Shown in pieces: positions 1-12,541 of a stretch of DNA of 64,000 nucleotides; positions within the stretch are counted from its first letter, which is position 1, and each line of letters begins with the position of its first letter. Position numbers and translations under genes: made by a program. Source of the DNA: Agriotes lineatus (Eukaryota > Arthropoda > Insecta > Coleoptera > Elateridae); assembly GCA_940337035.1 (NCBI GenBank), contig CALNHX010007696.1:1-64000 (forward strand), given 5' to 3'. Below the pieces are notes generated by a model. It made no database searches. It was not told where the DNA came from and saw only the letters and a program-made list of their open reading frames with translations.

Positions 1-1012
1 TGCTCGATAAACCTTTTGATCAACAAACGACTAATTACGCAAGGATTTTAGGCTTAATCTACAATAATTATATTAAACTGAAAAATACTTCAAAAACTTT
101 ATAAAACTGCTGGATTTAGATTTTTGGTATAACAACTTCTTCATATAACTCTTCCACATTCAGTTTAATGCACAACCGATGTACGGATTTGTATGCACAA
201 AATGTGCAGATGCATCATGCAACTACATGTAACTTCACATAGATTTTAAATTAAGAGAATGATATATAATCGTAATCCAACAAAGTTAAGTAAAATTACG
301 TTAGATTAGGATAGTTTAGACATTGTCATTAAATATATACTACGATGTATTTTGCCTGAATAAACTTCATTTAAGTACTATTAATATACATATTTATTGT
401 AATCCCAGCTGTTTAATACGACTTAATGCAGGATACTTTTTTTCTCATCGCATCGGTTTGAGTTGATTATTAATTTGGTCAAGTCTTCGTAATGTAGTAT
501 ACATAAAGTATCATATCTATAGAAAACCACACGAACATAGAACGTACAACACTGTAGACACAAAAAACATTTCCGAAACTATGTGTAAACGAGAAAACAA
601 GGAAGTGGGATGGAGACCATCGACGAAATCATACATTATTGGTATGTCTATTCCGAGATATTGAAACTCTTTTTGAATTATTTGACCGTTCACTTCCAAC
701 TTGAATCTGTTTAGATGTTATAATGCATTTTGTTTTTTGGAATAATGTCATCATATTGTATTGATTTCCCATTAGATTGAAGATATGAAAGAATCTTTGA
801 AAATCGTCCTCATTTTCTGCAAATATCACAGTACTGTAGCAGAAAATTTTCAGTTCTTTGTCGCCCAATTTATGTTCCCCATTAAGATCTACCTTTTTTT
901 GTTACTTCAAACTTCAACCATTACTACATTAAATAGTGGTGAACTTAGTAAATCCCCCTGCCTAACTCCACTGGCATGCCATTACTTAGTCATTAATGCG
1001 AGCATGGACTTA
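1..1012. other. AT-rich DNA without recognisable gene
   Basis: Low-complexity AT-rich sequence with short open frames on both strands. None shows a known motif or a plausible splice context, and I see no repeat boundary here. Confidence 0.6.
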
Positions 1013-1023
1013 CCCTCTCTCTT

Positions 1024-1055
<32 letters not shown>

Positions 1056-1063
1056 CTCTCTTT
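1013..1063. repeat. (CT)n microsatellite
   Basis: A nearly pure CT tract with a few CTTT interruptions. It lies just past the 3' side of the minus-strand LINE remnants, where a retroelement tail could have seeded it, but that link is inference. Confidence 0.9.
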
Positions 1064-1081
1064 GGCAGCATTTAAGTACTG

Positions 1082-1240
1082 ATTTCTGGTTATATGCCGT
1101 TCGACGTTTCCACTCGAAGCTGTTTGTTGTTCGGCTCATCCACTGTATACCTGCAGCTTTGTCTATATCGTCCCGCTATTTTGCCCTTGGTTTGCCTCTG
1201 CTTCTTTTGCCTGTTCGTGCTCTCCATTCGTCTGGTCTCA
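1082..1240 (-). pseudogene. LINE reverse transcriptase C-terminal tail (fragment)
   Basis: The minus strand reads continuously through a block with the signature that ends the reverse transcriptase of many non-LTR retrotransposons: a basic stretch (KRSRGKPRAK) followed by RDDIDKAAGIQWM and a basic tail. A TAG sits where this family normally has the tryptophan of the GRPxxxW motif, so the copy is dead. It belongs to a different LINE type from the Jockey-type copy beginning about 140 bp away, because that copy has its own C-terminus. No catalytic motifs remain. Confidence 0.65.
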
Positions 1241-1479
1241 TAACGGGGCCTACCAAATTCCATTTCTTGTTATTCTATTAGCAATCAGAATTACATTGTA
1301 TTCTATAGGCTAATGTGTTGTCTTACCAGCTAAAGTACTCTAAAATTGGCGTTTTCAGACCTCACTCCAGTAAGGGGATTTTCAGGCACCTCGTAAGTCT
1401 GCTGGCCAGTTCTTCTTTAATCTTTCTCCCATAGGTGCTTCAAGTAGTAGTTGAGTAGAGGACTCGTGTGATTTGCGAT

Positions 1480-3254
1480 TCAATTGTGGTGTTTTATACT
1501 CCTAGCTAGGACAACGTCCTTGACCTATGGTACTCTTAGATCTTCATGTATCGTTTGGTTAGTCACGTACCAAGGTGCATGGGTCAGCATTCAAAGTATT
1601 TTGAAATGATATCGTTGTATTATATCTACACTGGATTTGTTACCACAACCTCACAGTTCCATGCCATACCTCCATATCGGTCCGATGATAGTCTTATACA
1701 CAAGAAGTTTATCTTTCAGTGACAATTTGGAGTGTTTGCCTAACAGCTAATATAATTCTTTGGTTTGGGGTCTATTTGCATTCTCTTCTTAATTATGTGG
1801 CTTTTTCAAGTAGGTCTAGAGTCCAAGAGGAATCTGAGATATTTCGCACAGAAAGCTCTTAGTAATTCCGTGTTTTTTATGTATATCGGTGGACATTGCT
1901 CATGTCTCAATGTAAATGTGACATGCTGAGATTTGTTTTCGTTGATTTTGATCTTCCGTCTGTGGAGCCAGTTTTGCAACTGATCTAGGTAATTTTGTAA
2001 TGTGTGAGAGGCTCTAATGGGATCTTTGTGTGTGGGAAGAATAACAGTATCGTCCGCAAAGGTTCCAGTGACAGTATCTCTGTTAGTAGGGATGTCGGCA
2101 GTATAAAGTACGTACAGGACCGGGCCTAACACGCTCGCTTGTAGGACCCCTGATTTTATTGGTAAGTAAGTCTTTCGAGTACCTTTGATATAATAGGTAA
2201 GAGAATTGTAGGGCAGTATGATGAGACTATTATTGGATTTTTTCCTGGCTTTAGAATCATTATGATTTCAGCAGTTTTCATTTGTTTGGGCCAGTAATTA
2301 AGTCGTAGGATTGCGTTGTAAATATACATGAGTGGTAGTATTCATTTTCTAGGTAGTTCACATAACATTTTTTGCTGTGATCTCATCTATACCTGGAGCT
2401 TTCTTGGTGTTCCGACGGCTAATTTCTTTGTGAAAAAACTTTGATGGTGGTACATTATGGGGAATATTAGAAATTTGCGTGTTATCTCTTGATTCTCTTC
2501 TTGGTAGTTGGGTGTGAAGACTTCAGCAAGATACACGGCAAACAGACTCGCTTTATTTTTATCGCTTTTAGCTCATTCTACGACAGGGAGAGCGGAGTTA
2601 AGTATCGGAGGAATCCGGGATTTGGGTTTGGTTCTGGATTCGATTGGCTTCCAAATGGAATTGTCTTACTTATTCAGTTTGACAACATATCTATTAAAAA
2701 AGCTCTCGCGTAAATTTATGATTTTGGTTTTTAGGTTACGTATGCGATTTAATGAATTTTTATCTATGGGAGATTGAGTACCGTGCCCGCGTGATCGGAC
2801 ACGTCCTTTTACCGCAATAAGTTTTTAAATTTCTATTGGTACTTTATTGATTTATTTTTGGCTTTCTATTTGTGGAGTGGTTTGGTGAGCTGCCTGTTTG
2901 AGTATATCGATTAGCCTTACTAATGCTTCATCTACTTCTTTGGGGGTTTTGAGACTAATATTTAGCTTAACTTTTCTTCCACTTTTTTTTCAGATATTCT
3001 TCCAATTTGTGTACTTGTGTATTCTGGCGGGCAATATTTCCATACACTACAGACGTTGCAATTACTGGAAAGGGGTCTGAAGATAGAGCAGAGCTTGGTA
3101 TAACATTTAAATATGAAGTCTAGGAGATTGGGTATTTTACTGGGATCAGAGGGCTAGTAGGTTAGAGTACCGGTCGATAAAAAAGAGCCATTTTAGTTTT
3201 GAATCAAATGTGCCAGTTCTCTGCCTTTGGTGGTTGTTAATCTAGAGCCCCAAA
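1480..3254 (-). pseudogene. LINE copy A endonuclease end and reverse transcriptase
   Basis: The minus strand resumes the endonuclease at 3254, passes through the reverse transcriptase and ends near 1480. The best-preserved stretch (2132-1806) reads LGPVLYVLYTADIP and then TFADDTVIL. The FADD box holds the two metal-binding aspartates of polymerase motif C. Further on, LVYKTIIGPIWRYGMEL and LTHAPWYVTNQTIHEDL match the C-terminal region of Jockey-type proteins. Stops and frameshifts are numerous, so this is an old relic. Confidence 0.8.
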
Positions 3255-3265
3255 TAGTATTTTTT

Positions 3266-4207
3266 ACAGTGGCTATATAAGGACGGTGTGGTCAATTTTA
3301 AAAAAGGCAGCCATTAAGAGTCGTCTCTACAACAACCAGCCACGCCCTTAGATATTCTTCTGTGCACGGCCTACTAAATTGTAAGACAAACGTCACCCTG
3401 CTAAATTGTGACATAAACGTCATCTTGTACGGACTGGACATATGTGAAATTCGGAGATGCTTTGCAGAGCGCTGTATACCCACGATCGCGAAAATTTGTG
3501 CAATATGAGGTGGTCAAATGTGCAGTGTAGCATTAATTTTACAAGAATGTCAATAATATTACTTAAACAGAATTAAACGGCAAGAGAGGATGTAAAACGT
3601 AAGGAATCGCTGCCAGCGATTAAAAATCCTCATTAACGAGCAACCTAATATTGGAGTATAACTCAAGGTGTCGTTTTTTATCTTCTTTATTGTGTTTTTG
3701 TACATAGAAAACAAAAATTGACAAGATTTTGCGTTGATCGACATAGAGATTACGTACAAAAACTCAACAATTTGTTTTTTATATTCATAATTAAACCGTG
3801 TATTTATTCCACCAGTTAATTTAGGGGAATAGAATATTCAGTGTTACGTAGCCCATAAATTTTCTTTAATTTGATGCAATAATCTTTGGCATTAAGACAT
3901 TTATATAGTTTATTATAGCTTTCGATTTGGACTAATGCTCAATTTTCGCAAAAAGCATTTTACTTTAACTCGTTGACATTTACTTATGCAAACGAAAATT
4001 CGGCATTCGCTTACACAGAACACTGTAGAATTTTATGAGGATTATTTCATTCCACTTCATATTGGGGCTACTTTCAATAATAAAGGACTTAGAAGCAATT
4101 TTGTGTGACTATGTGTAATTTCGTAAAACGACTCTTAATGGCGGATTTTAAAACAACCAATCAGAAACAGGACCAAAATTGACCACAGTGTCCTTATATA
4201 GCCACTA
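3266..4207. mobile_element. Non-autonomous DNA transposon with long TIRs, nested in LINE copy A
   Basis: Both ends carry an inverted repeat. The core GGCTATATAAGGAC then TGTGGTCAATTTT at 3271-3299 is mirrored at 4176-4204. Similarity continues inward to a GCCATTAAGAGTCGT block, giving arms of roughly 100 bp with an indel. The host motif TAGTATTTTT occurs just outside both ends (3255-3264 and 4208-4217), an apparent 10-bp target duplication. No transposase frame is visible inside. A 9-10 bp duplication would fit a Mutator-like element, but the superfamily is inference. Confidence 0.8.
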
Positions 4208-4217
4208 TAGTATTTTT

Positions 4218-4660
4218 GCGTTTGTAGTCCCCTCTCGTTATAAACTTTGTTCCTAGAGTTTGGAAGAAATCTTCAAATTGTTCTTTTTATGTTATGACGT
4301 GGGGGACAGTAAACGGCAGCTATTGTTAGCTCGAAGGTCGTCAATTTTACTTTAAGTAATGTGGTCTATAAAAGGTCTTTGCCATATTTAGTCATTTCAT
4401 AGTGACTAACAGTGCTTTTTATTAGAACTGCTGTGCCAGCATGTGCAGTATTGTCAGGGTAATTGGTGTAGTAGGTGAGGTATTGAGGTATATGAAAGTA
4501 GGATCTGTCTCTGAAGTGGGTTTCACTAATAAGGAATATATCTATGAAGTTCTGATGAAGGAATACTTCTACTTCCTGTTTGTGTCGCAGAAGACCATTG
4601 GCATTCCACAGGGCTATAAGTAGAAATTTAACGAATTTTGGTGATTAGGGTTGAAAGCAT
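4218..4660 (-). pseudogene. LINE copy A endonuclease, N-terminal part
   Basis: The minus strand reads LWNANGLLRHKQEVEVFLHQ and then DIFLISETHF. These are the conserved start of the AP-type endonuclease of Jockey-like LINEs, including the asparagine and glutamate motifs. Reading continues with frameshifts to a GDYKRK block (consensus GDYNAKH) at about 4220, where the inserted DNA transposon breaks it. On the other side (3254 downward) the next motif, GSRLTTTKGREL, resumes. The enzyme would nick target DNA to prime reverse transcription. This copy cannot. Confidence 0.8.
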
Positions 4661-4799
4661 GTTTAAGACCATGGTGTTTTGTTGTATTAACTGTTGAAAC
4701 ATCAACTTGAATTCTTCCATAAAATTACCTAGAATGGCCGTGATGTCTTCCCTATTTTGTTTTTGCTTGCTGTTTCCTCTTAATGTGTCTGTGTAGCTG

Positions 4800-5469
4800 A
4801 TATTTGGTTATTTGTAGGCAGTTGCTTGTATCCCATGTCTGGGAGTGTAGAAGTTTGGAGTATTATTTTTTGACTGAATATTGAGTCTATTATTGGCGTT
4901 GTTGGGTTTATTTAGAAGGCTTTGGTAGAATGCGCAGCCTTTATAATTCTCAGGATGCGGGCCTCCACATAGTACACATTTTGCAGGTGTCTTTTGTTTT
5001 CGTACAACTCGACGTATTATATAATCCTCCACATTTGACACATACGTAGGGCTTGGTATAATACGCTTTAGTATTGCCATACTGCTGGCAGCGCATACAT
5101 TGTGATATACCTCTGTTGACTTTTGGGGGTTCTACTTGTATGATTTTATTTTGAATACCTTGTACTCTGTAAATATCTTTATTGTTGCTTGCGGGTTCTA
5201 AATCAACTAAGAATATATTCATGGGTTCCTTTGTCACTCTATGTTTTGCATTGAGAATATTTCTGGCTCTATGCCCTTTCTGAGCTAGTTCTTCTGCAAT
5301 TTCTTGTGTATCGGTTGTGTGGTGTAGATGTTTGATTACCACTCTATACGCTCGCTCCTCCTTGGGTTGATAGGGTTGAAATAAAATGTTATTGTCTCTC
5401 AGGAATGTTACTCATTTTCTGTGTGTATCCGAGGTACCACAGGTAATCTTTATTGTGTTATCAGCCATC
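4800..5469 (-). pseudogene. LINE copy A ORF1 (gag-like nucleic-acid binding protein)
   Basis: A gag-like protein thought to coat LINE RNA. A methionine at 5469 starts a frame with an early in-frame stop. The main readable part (5342-4950) contains a domain typical of insect Jockey ORF1 and then CCHC-type knuckles (QCMRCQQYG and VCVKCGG). The last knuckle (CVLCGGPHPENYKGC) is in another frame (5080-4808), so at least one indel separates the two. It precedes the endonuclease ORF, as in the family. It is non-functional. Confidence 0.8.
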
Positions 5470-5475
5470 ACCTTT

Positions 5476-8400
5476 GTACAGTACTGCTTATCTTGTGGCT
5501 CCTCTGATTCTTGTTATACGTTTGGCAGTACTGAAGGTCTATGTCAAATTCGAGGTTAGTAGGTTATGTTTTGTTTGTTATTTGACACAGACTGACACAA
5601 AACTTAACCTGCAAATCTCCAATTGGACATAGCTTGACAGTGCTACCAACAATACAGTAGTGGGTGACCTGGTTTTACCTCACTAGTGGGCTATGGTTTA
5701 CATCACTAGTGAGTTATGGGCCACTTTAGAGGTCTAAAATATATCTAGCAATAGCCTTATAACTAGGAGGTGTTGCATAAAATATATAATTTAGCCAGCT
5801 CTATTACGCCTTAAAATTAATACCTACAGGTATATTTGATACACCTTGTATATTTTCGGTGGCCTTCACAATGTTTATGGGTATATTTCTTTTATATGGC
5901 AGGTGAAGTATCTTCAACGTTAATACGAGCCAAAGCTTACATTAGATCAATGAAACATAAATAGAACGGTTTATTACATTCTATCAATTTTTCAACTCTT
6001 TGTCGCAGAACACAGCTATTTGATACAGTAAATCTGTATGAAGAACGGTTAATAGAATTATGCAAACTATGCATCTTCAAGTTGGTTTCTACCGGCATAA
6101 AGACAATAACAGATTTACATGGATACAAAACACAAATACCTAAAATCAATGACAATAAAGTGTTTGCTACTATGTATCTAAACAATGTTAAAATAAAAGG
6201 GAATAGAAAGATTAGGTTTCCAGCGTTATGTAAGGAATAAAAATGACAGCGATAGAGAAGCACGCAATTAAGCAGAAAAAGGACATAAACTACACATTTT
6301 CCAAGACACAATACTAAAATATGTATAGCAAAATAAACTAAACAAGAAACTTATGGAGTTTGAATATCAATGTGTAGAAGGTGCATAATAGCCACCCACG
6401 TATTTATAAAGAAGCGCATAAAATAAATGGCTTCTGAAGCAAAGAGAAAAACTAGAGCAAAGAATATGTAATTGAGATGAAGTAGGTAATTGTATGAAAA
6501 ACGAATTATTGCCAAAGCATATACAATGAGAATAATGTAAGACTTATGATTGAATTATGCAAAATTACAGTCTGTTTTTTGCTTTATGATTCAGAGCAGG
6601 CTTTGCTTTTGCATTTTTGTAACAGTGTAGGTAGTTGGTTACAAAGAAAAAACACTAGTATTGTCAAAAACTTATTACAACTGTCAATCAGTTATCTTAT
6701 AAGCACTATTATACGTAATGAAAGCTAAAATTACTGAACCATTGATATTACATAAGGTATTGCTTTATTTTAAGAACGTTTTTTTAAACATGGTTGTTAT
6801 TTAACTGTACAGAAACGTCATAAAATTTCTAGACATCGATTTATCTTATATGTTCTAATGTAAAAATATATTATTAACAACTTGCTGGTGATTTTTGTTT
6901 GCAGATCTGTGTTGTAGAAGTTATTATTTATGCGAAACATATAACAGCGATTAACTGTTTGCAACATTGCCTAAAAATGTCACAGTTCATACACTTGTCC
7001 CTGTCATTATTGTCCGAGTCCAACAGTAAGTCACGCCCTGGTAAAAATCCTGATGTACATCCTGCTTGCAACGTAGTATATCTCTTTCTCTCTGCCTTAA
7101 CTTTAGATGGATTACTTTTCAAGTCTGTGTCGTGGGTCCACCTACGCACACTGGTTCCATTGCGAAATATCCAAGTGTTATTCAAAAACAGGAATATACA
7201 TTTTTCACTAGAATTTCGAAATAGTAAATATCTTCATCGAAATTACATGATTCTTTTCACACAACAATTTTTTTTAATGTGTAGTATAATTTTGAACGAC
7301 TTCCAGTTTAATTTAGTTCCTCTCTTGCACATCGCAATAAATAATCCAAAGTAAAAAAATCCCAAATTTTCTTCTTAATATCCTCCCTGAAATTACAGTC
7401 CTCCCAAGTTAGAAATTCCTTTTTCTTTTTCATATTGTTATTCGGTTGTTGCTGGAGTTGTGATTTTGCTTCATTTAGAATATTAAACACAGTTGAATCA
7501 AAGAGCATATATGCTCTTTGGTTGAATTCAAAATCTAGCATTACTATAAGAAATTGTTAGAAGTTTTATATATGTTTAATTCTTAATATTTACATAAAAG
7601 ATTTGACCAAGTCTTCCAATGATGGCCGTTTTACTTAAGTTGCAATTGATATCTTTTATATTAGTAAAACAGTGTTTTATAGCATCTTTGGTTTTACTAT
7701 TAATATTGCTTTTTCGTGGAATTTTATTAGGCTTTACCGTGTCAACTTGACAATCCCGGGGACCTTGATTTTTACGTTAGGTAGGTATATTTTGTAACTA
7801 AACTGTTGTACACTGCTAAAATAATATAAGTGCAAGGCTTACTCTGAATCATAAAGCAAAAAATAAGACTATAGATATATGGCATTTACTTTTAATGTGT
7901 TTGTAAACAAAATAACAACACAGTGACTATAGAAACTAATTGAAACTGGATTGATTTATAGTAATTTCTAAACCGACAATTGTTACTAGCATGGGTAATT
8001 GATTAATGCTAAAATAAAGTTGTCAATGTATAGTCTGACATTATTCACACTGTATAAACCTATAGCAGTACAGACAAAAAAGGACGTTAGAAAACTCGCA
8101 ATAAAAGTAAAAATAAATGTGGAATAGAGCATAACAACATTTAGAGCAATGCGTAGAAATAACAAGAAGTTGGATAATGTTAAACACCCTGAAAGTGAAT
8201 AGAAAGACAAAACATGCATACCATAAGATAGAGAAGAGAAATGAGAAGGATGTTATAAGAGCAAAAAGTGACGAGGATCCATTAAAACTGGAAAAGACGA
8301 AACGCCATATCAAGAAGAAATAGAAGACACTCGCATTGAAATATTGATGGAAAACATATGTAAAGGGCTTTACAGGGAACTTCCCTAGCAAGTGCAAGTT

Positions 8401-8690
8401 TTGAAACGATTTTATTAATATTAAAGAAAAACAACAAATTTAATGTTTTTAAGGCGTTCGCCTTGTATATGTTGGATTCAAAATATGCACTTTTTTGTCA
8501 AGGGTAAAAACCTGAGCTATGTGCAAAACATTAGTGTTACTTAATTAATAGTTCTTAAGTTAAAGCAAAAATAGGAGAAATGTAATTGCATCTTTTTCAG
8601 TTGCCCTTGTATAGTATATTTGACGGAAATTTTTGTGGTCATGCATATAATCCACATGCACATATCATCTTCCTCCAACAAATAGTTTTT
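5476..8690. other. AT-rich DNA, no gene recognised
   Basis: No coding motif. A short imperfect hairpin lies at about 5524-5648, just upstream of LINE copy A. A small direct repeat containing CACTAGTG occurs twice at 5665-5712. Longer open frames (for example 5937-6311 and 8041-8397 on the minus strand) are rich in F, L, Y and C and look like chance frames in AT-rich DNA. Confidence 0.5.
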
Positions 8691-10299
8691 CAGTTATACC
8701 ACCAACAAACGGGCAGACAGACAGGCAGACGAAATTGAGAATACTTGATTTTCGTCATCTAGAGGCCCTCTAATAATATATATACACAAATATAAAATAA
8801 AATCAAGCTTAATTATAATTAGAAAAATATGAAAGCTTTGAATACCAGAAAGGAGAAATATAAACGTACAACATGTACAAGCTCTGTAGACGCTATCCAG
8901 AAAACACAGTAAGTATAGAACGTAATATAGTATCAAAAATACCGGTATGAATACCAAGCGAGTCTACAGCTTCAAAGGAGCAATGTTCAGAGAGCTCCAG
9001 TTCCCTAACTCCGAACACTTCGGCCTGGGGTATGACTATACCACGAACACGGTCACCGGCACGGCAGAAACGCAAAAATTAGTCAGGGAACGTTATTGAC
9101 GGTAGATGACAAAAACTTTCTGCCTTTTCACTACGTTTTCTACGTCACTAACCGTGCGTAAAAATGAAGCGCGTCCACTAAAAAGTCTGGCTTCGATGCA
9201 TTTCTGCTATCTCATTCTTTCCTCTAAAAACGACAATCACGAACAGTCTCTTCAAGGAGATAAACAGCCCCGACTCGGCGCTTCGGTTGTCTGGTTACGC
9301 ACGTCTGCTCTAGGCACGATTTTAGGTGCGAGTCTGATGCAGAACTGAAGTGTGAAGCGAATAGGGATGTCAAAAAGGGAGCTATTTGGTACACGAGCCC
9401 TCGTTGCTCTACAAAATACGAAGTAACGGATATCAACTTGCAAAAGTATTAAATTTTTAGAACAGTTACTGAAGTTTAATCTTTCTTTTTATTTTATCAC
9501 AATTATACGGTAAAAAGTTTAAGTTTGAGATTTATAACACCCCTACTTCGCGTTAAGTGCGTAAAAATATTAACTACTGCTGTTATCGTGTGCATACACT
9601 CTAAGCGCAATTCTGAGAACTAAAGAAGTAAGCACTAAGTTTTGTTTGTGTAAGTCAGTTCTCACAGCTTCGTGAATACGGAGGGTACCCGCCACTCGAT
9701 GTAAAACAAACAGATGCAGATACTTCGGATAAATATGCGAGGAGCGTTGAGTATTGAGTACTCGATAACGAATACAAAGTAACAGATACTGCAAGAAAAA
9801 GTAACAAATAGCTACTAGTACCAAAAGGTAACGAAAACTGAATTGACGGCATTTGCGCATATTCCCGATTACGGGCCGAGATCATAGACGTACGGGCCAA
9901 AATTTCTCGGGATAGCTTAAAATTTCCTAACAAACAATAAAAAAACTAAAAATCTAGGAAACACGGAAAATCTAGAAATTAAGTAATCTCAACAAAACAA
10001 ATACTTAAAATCCACAGTGAAAAAAGATGCAAATACAGAGGAAAAAATAACATTAGATTAGGGTTGACGGGAAACTGCATAAAATAACTTAGTTAAATTC
10101 TGTGGAATAAAGATACTACCAATGATGAGCAAGTAAGATAACAGCAACAAAAATAGAATTTTGAAGAGATATGCGTAGAAACCAGTGGAGGCTCCTCCGT
10201 AGGTGGGCAGAAGCGCTAGCCTTCCAGCCGTCAACAGCCTATATAGCATATAGGACAAGCTAGACAAAACAGTTACCATATTTAGGTATTTTGTATTTT
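8691..10299. other. Patchy higher-GC repeat remnants, no gene recognised
   Basis: Two patches (about 8940-9440 and 9560-9900) have higher GC than their surroundings. A related segment containing GTTACTT(C/T)GTATT on the minus strand appears in both (near 9430 and 9790), suggesting two diverged copies of an unnamed repeat. Open frames here match no family I know. Confidence 0.35.
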
Positions 10300-10562
10300 T
10301 AGCTTTATTTCTTTCAAAGTAATTTTATGATTTTCCTGAATGCGCTCTTCCATAAATAGATGATGTTCATATGGTAATTCGCTTCTTCTCTCTCCTCCAC
10401 GTATTTTCTCTTCTCCCTCCTCTTGGTATTTCACCATCGATAGGTGGTCGATTTCTTTACATTCAGTGTACCTGCAAGGGCTTTCCAGTCGCCATTATTA
10501 TTGTATAACGCGTGAATCTGCTTCTTTACATTGTTAATATCCACTTTCTTAATGTACGGCAT
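10300..10562 (-). pseudogene. Transposase N-terminal helix-turn-helix region (relic)
   Basis: The minus strand begins with a methionine at 10562 and reads a lysine-rich start, then NNNGDWKALAGTLNVKKSTT followed by YRW. That is the GDWxxLAxxLxVxxxTAYRW pattern of helix-turn-helix domains in some DDE transposases. After an in-frame stop it continues with ERIQENHKITLKEIKLK, matching the usual IEENxxITLxEI region that follows. No catalytic domain is seen downstream. Assignment to an IS630/Tc1-like group is from pattern memory. Confidence 0.5.
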
Positions 10563-10682
10563 TTTTTATATTTTTATATAGATTAATGAGAACCAGCAAC
10601 AACTAACAATAATTAATTCTGTCCTGTTGCAACCCTGTAATTGTCATTTTCCAAAGACTTCCGTTAACAAAAAGCTTTTCCC

Positions 10683-10840
10683 AATTTGAAATTGATTAGT
10701 CTCAATTTGAGATTGTTCATTCTCAATTTGAAGTTGTTTATTCTCAAATTGAATTTTATTTTAAAATTGTTTATTCTCATTTTGAAATTGTTTATTTTAT
10801 TTTGAAAATTATTAGTACCAATTTGAAGTTGAAAATATTT
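10683..10840. repeat. AT-rich minisatellite, about 24-bp period
   Basis: Variants of TTCTCAATTTGAAGTTGTTT recur head to tail about six times with drift. On the minus strand they translate as repeated INNFKLR-like units, a by-product of the tandem repeat and not a protein domain. Confidence 0.8.
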
Positions 10841-12540
10841 TGTCTGCAGTATTTTTACTAAAATACTTTTCGCCTGCTTAATAAAAAATGGGTTTAGCAT
10901 ACATCAAAATTACAAACTACATTTCTTTAAAAAGAATAAAACTCTTATAAAATGGAATCATTTATCCGTAACTTTAAACAAAAAGCAGTGCTTTATTAAA
11001 GAAACAATAAAAAAAGAAAACCTAAGAATTAAATTTTATTTTTGCTTACACGTTTATTTGGCCTCTTAAATATCTTCCGAATTCCAACTTTCTAGTTAAA
11101 TTCAACTTTTTGAAATACCTTTGCATATTATTAAAATATAAACGAATAAGTTTTTAGCAAACCATTCTAAGACAACAGAAAGGCTATTTTGTAAATTTAT
11201 TCAAATTTTAGAAAACATTTGGATTCCTAAAATAAATACACTGAAACTCTAATTGTGCAAGATTTAAGACTAACCGCGACTTGCAGTTTCATATACAAAA
11301 GGGCAAGTTTATTTGCGACGCTTTTGTCACAATAATTAGGCTTCATTTTATTGTTTTGAGGCGCGAATAAACAAGCACGCTCAATAAATATAAAGAGCTT
11401 TTTCTGTTCGACACGCGATCGCGAAATTAAAGAGGAACTATTAAAATTGAAGTAACTGAAACGCATTAGAATAGCGTCAATTTATGTACAACAAAAACTG
11501 GTTTCAAGTATTCCTAACCCCTTGACATAGCCTACGTGTATGAATTTTACATATGTTAAATACCAATATTAATTTTGATTATTTATTTTTAATTAATAAT
11601 AATCACCATGGTTTCCGACAGATTAATATTGACAAAAATTCAAATTTCAACATTAATTTAACGGCGGTTTAAAATGTGTCAAAATGTTGTTGCTTGTGAA
11701 TAATTATGTGAACGAAAAACATAAGAAGGCTATCTATAAATAGTTAATTATATTACTCCCCAACATCTTCATTACAACTAATTACAACGTATCAGTTGCA
11801 TCAAAATATTTCAGTTAAAATTCCGCAACAAACGTAATAGATTAACAGAAAAGGTACTTAGCAAAATAATCCGCTTTCGACATTACTATACAAGACAAAG
11901 TGGTGTATCTACAGTTGCCTAAACATTAGTTTTCAAGGCGCAAAAGAAAAATTCACCTCACCGCTATAGAAATCTCTGAGCTCTCCCTAGCCGCCTTAAC
12001 ATGATTACTAAAGGTATTTCACCAACTGAATTTTATCTATTTATTCAGGAAATAATCACGCCAAACATCCCGCGTGCATGTAAACTAGCCTGAATACATT
12101 TTGACGATTTTCTGTCAGAATGTTTTGCTTCGAAGAAATATATCTCGTAAATTTTCAGGCTTCTTGTTGAGTGACAAATTTACTTGACAAATTTCTTAGC
12201 AAAACATTCTGACAAAAACGTCAAATTTTAATCGGCAAATTTTAATGCACTTTGAATATTACTGTTGAAACCATTCTAAAACGAAATGCTTCTAGTAATA
12301 CACAGTGAAAATTCTAACGAACACTTCCAAAATATATTTTCATTAAATGAATACGCACAATAATATATTAACTTATCTTGACTGGTTTTTTTTTAAAACT
12401 TGCCGTATATTAATTTTATGTGCGCTTACAACATTGTTTGTATTTTACGCAATTGATTACATTAACCACTGATGTCTTTCAATAATGTTTCAACGCAAAA
12501 ATACAATTCCAGGTTATTTAAAATTGTTTGATTGAATTAT
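10841..12540. other. AT-rich DNA, nothing recognised
   Basis: No coding signature, tandem repeat or transposon terminus could be supported here on either strand. Confidence 0.5.
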
Positions 12541-12541
12541 A

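Larger units (their letters stand above)
1380..5475 (-). mobile_element. Jockey-type non-LTR retrotransposon, copy A (dead, split)
   Basis: On the minus strand the classic two-ORF order is visible: an ORF1 with cysteine-rich zinc knuckles (about 5469-4800), an apurinic-type endonuclease (about 4660-3210) and a reverse transcriptase (about 2900-1480) containing FADD. The copy has several frameshifts and stops. It is broken at 3266-4207 by a DNA transposon that landed in the endonuclease. The 3' boundary near 1380 is set by the end of recognisable C-terminal coding and is approximate. No terminal poly(A) is clear. Confidence 0.85.

Noticed and set aside
8893..9075. Minus-strand frame MRFCRAGDRVRGIVIPQAEV, considered as a host exon
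   Set aside because: Reasonable composition, but no known domain, no convincing splice sites and repeat-like neighbours.
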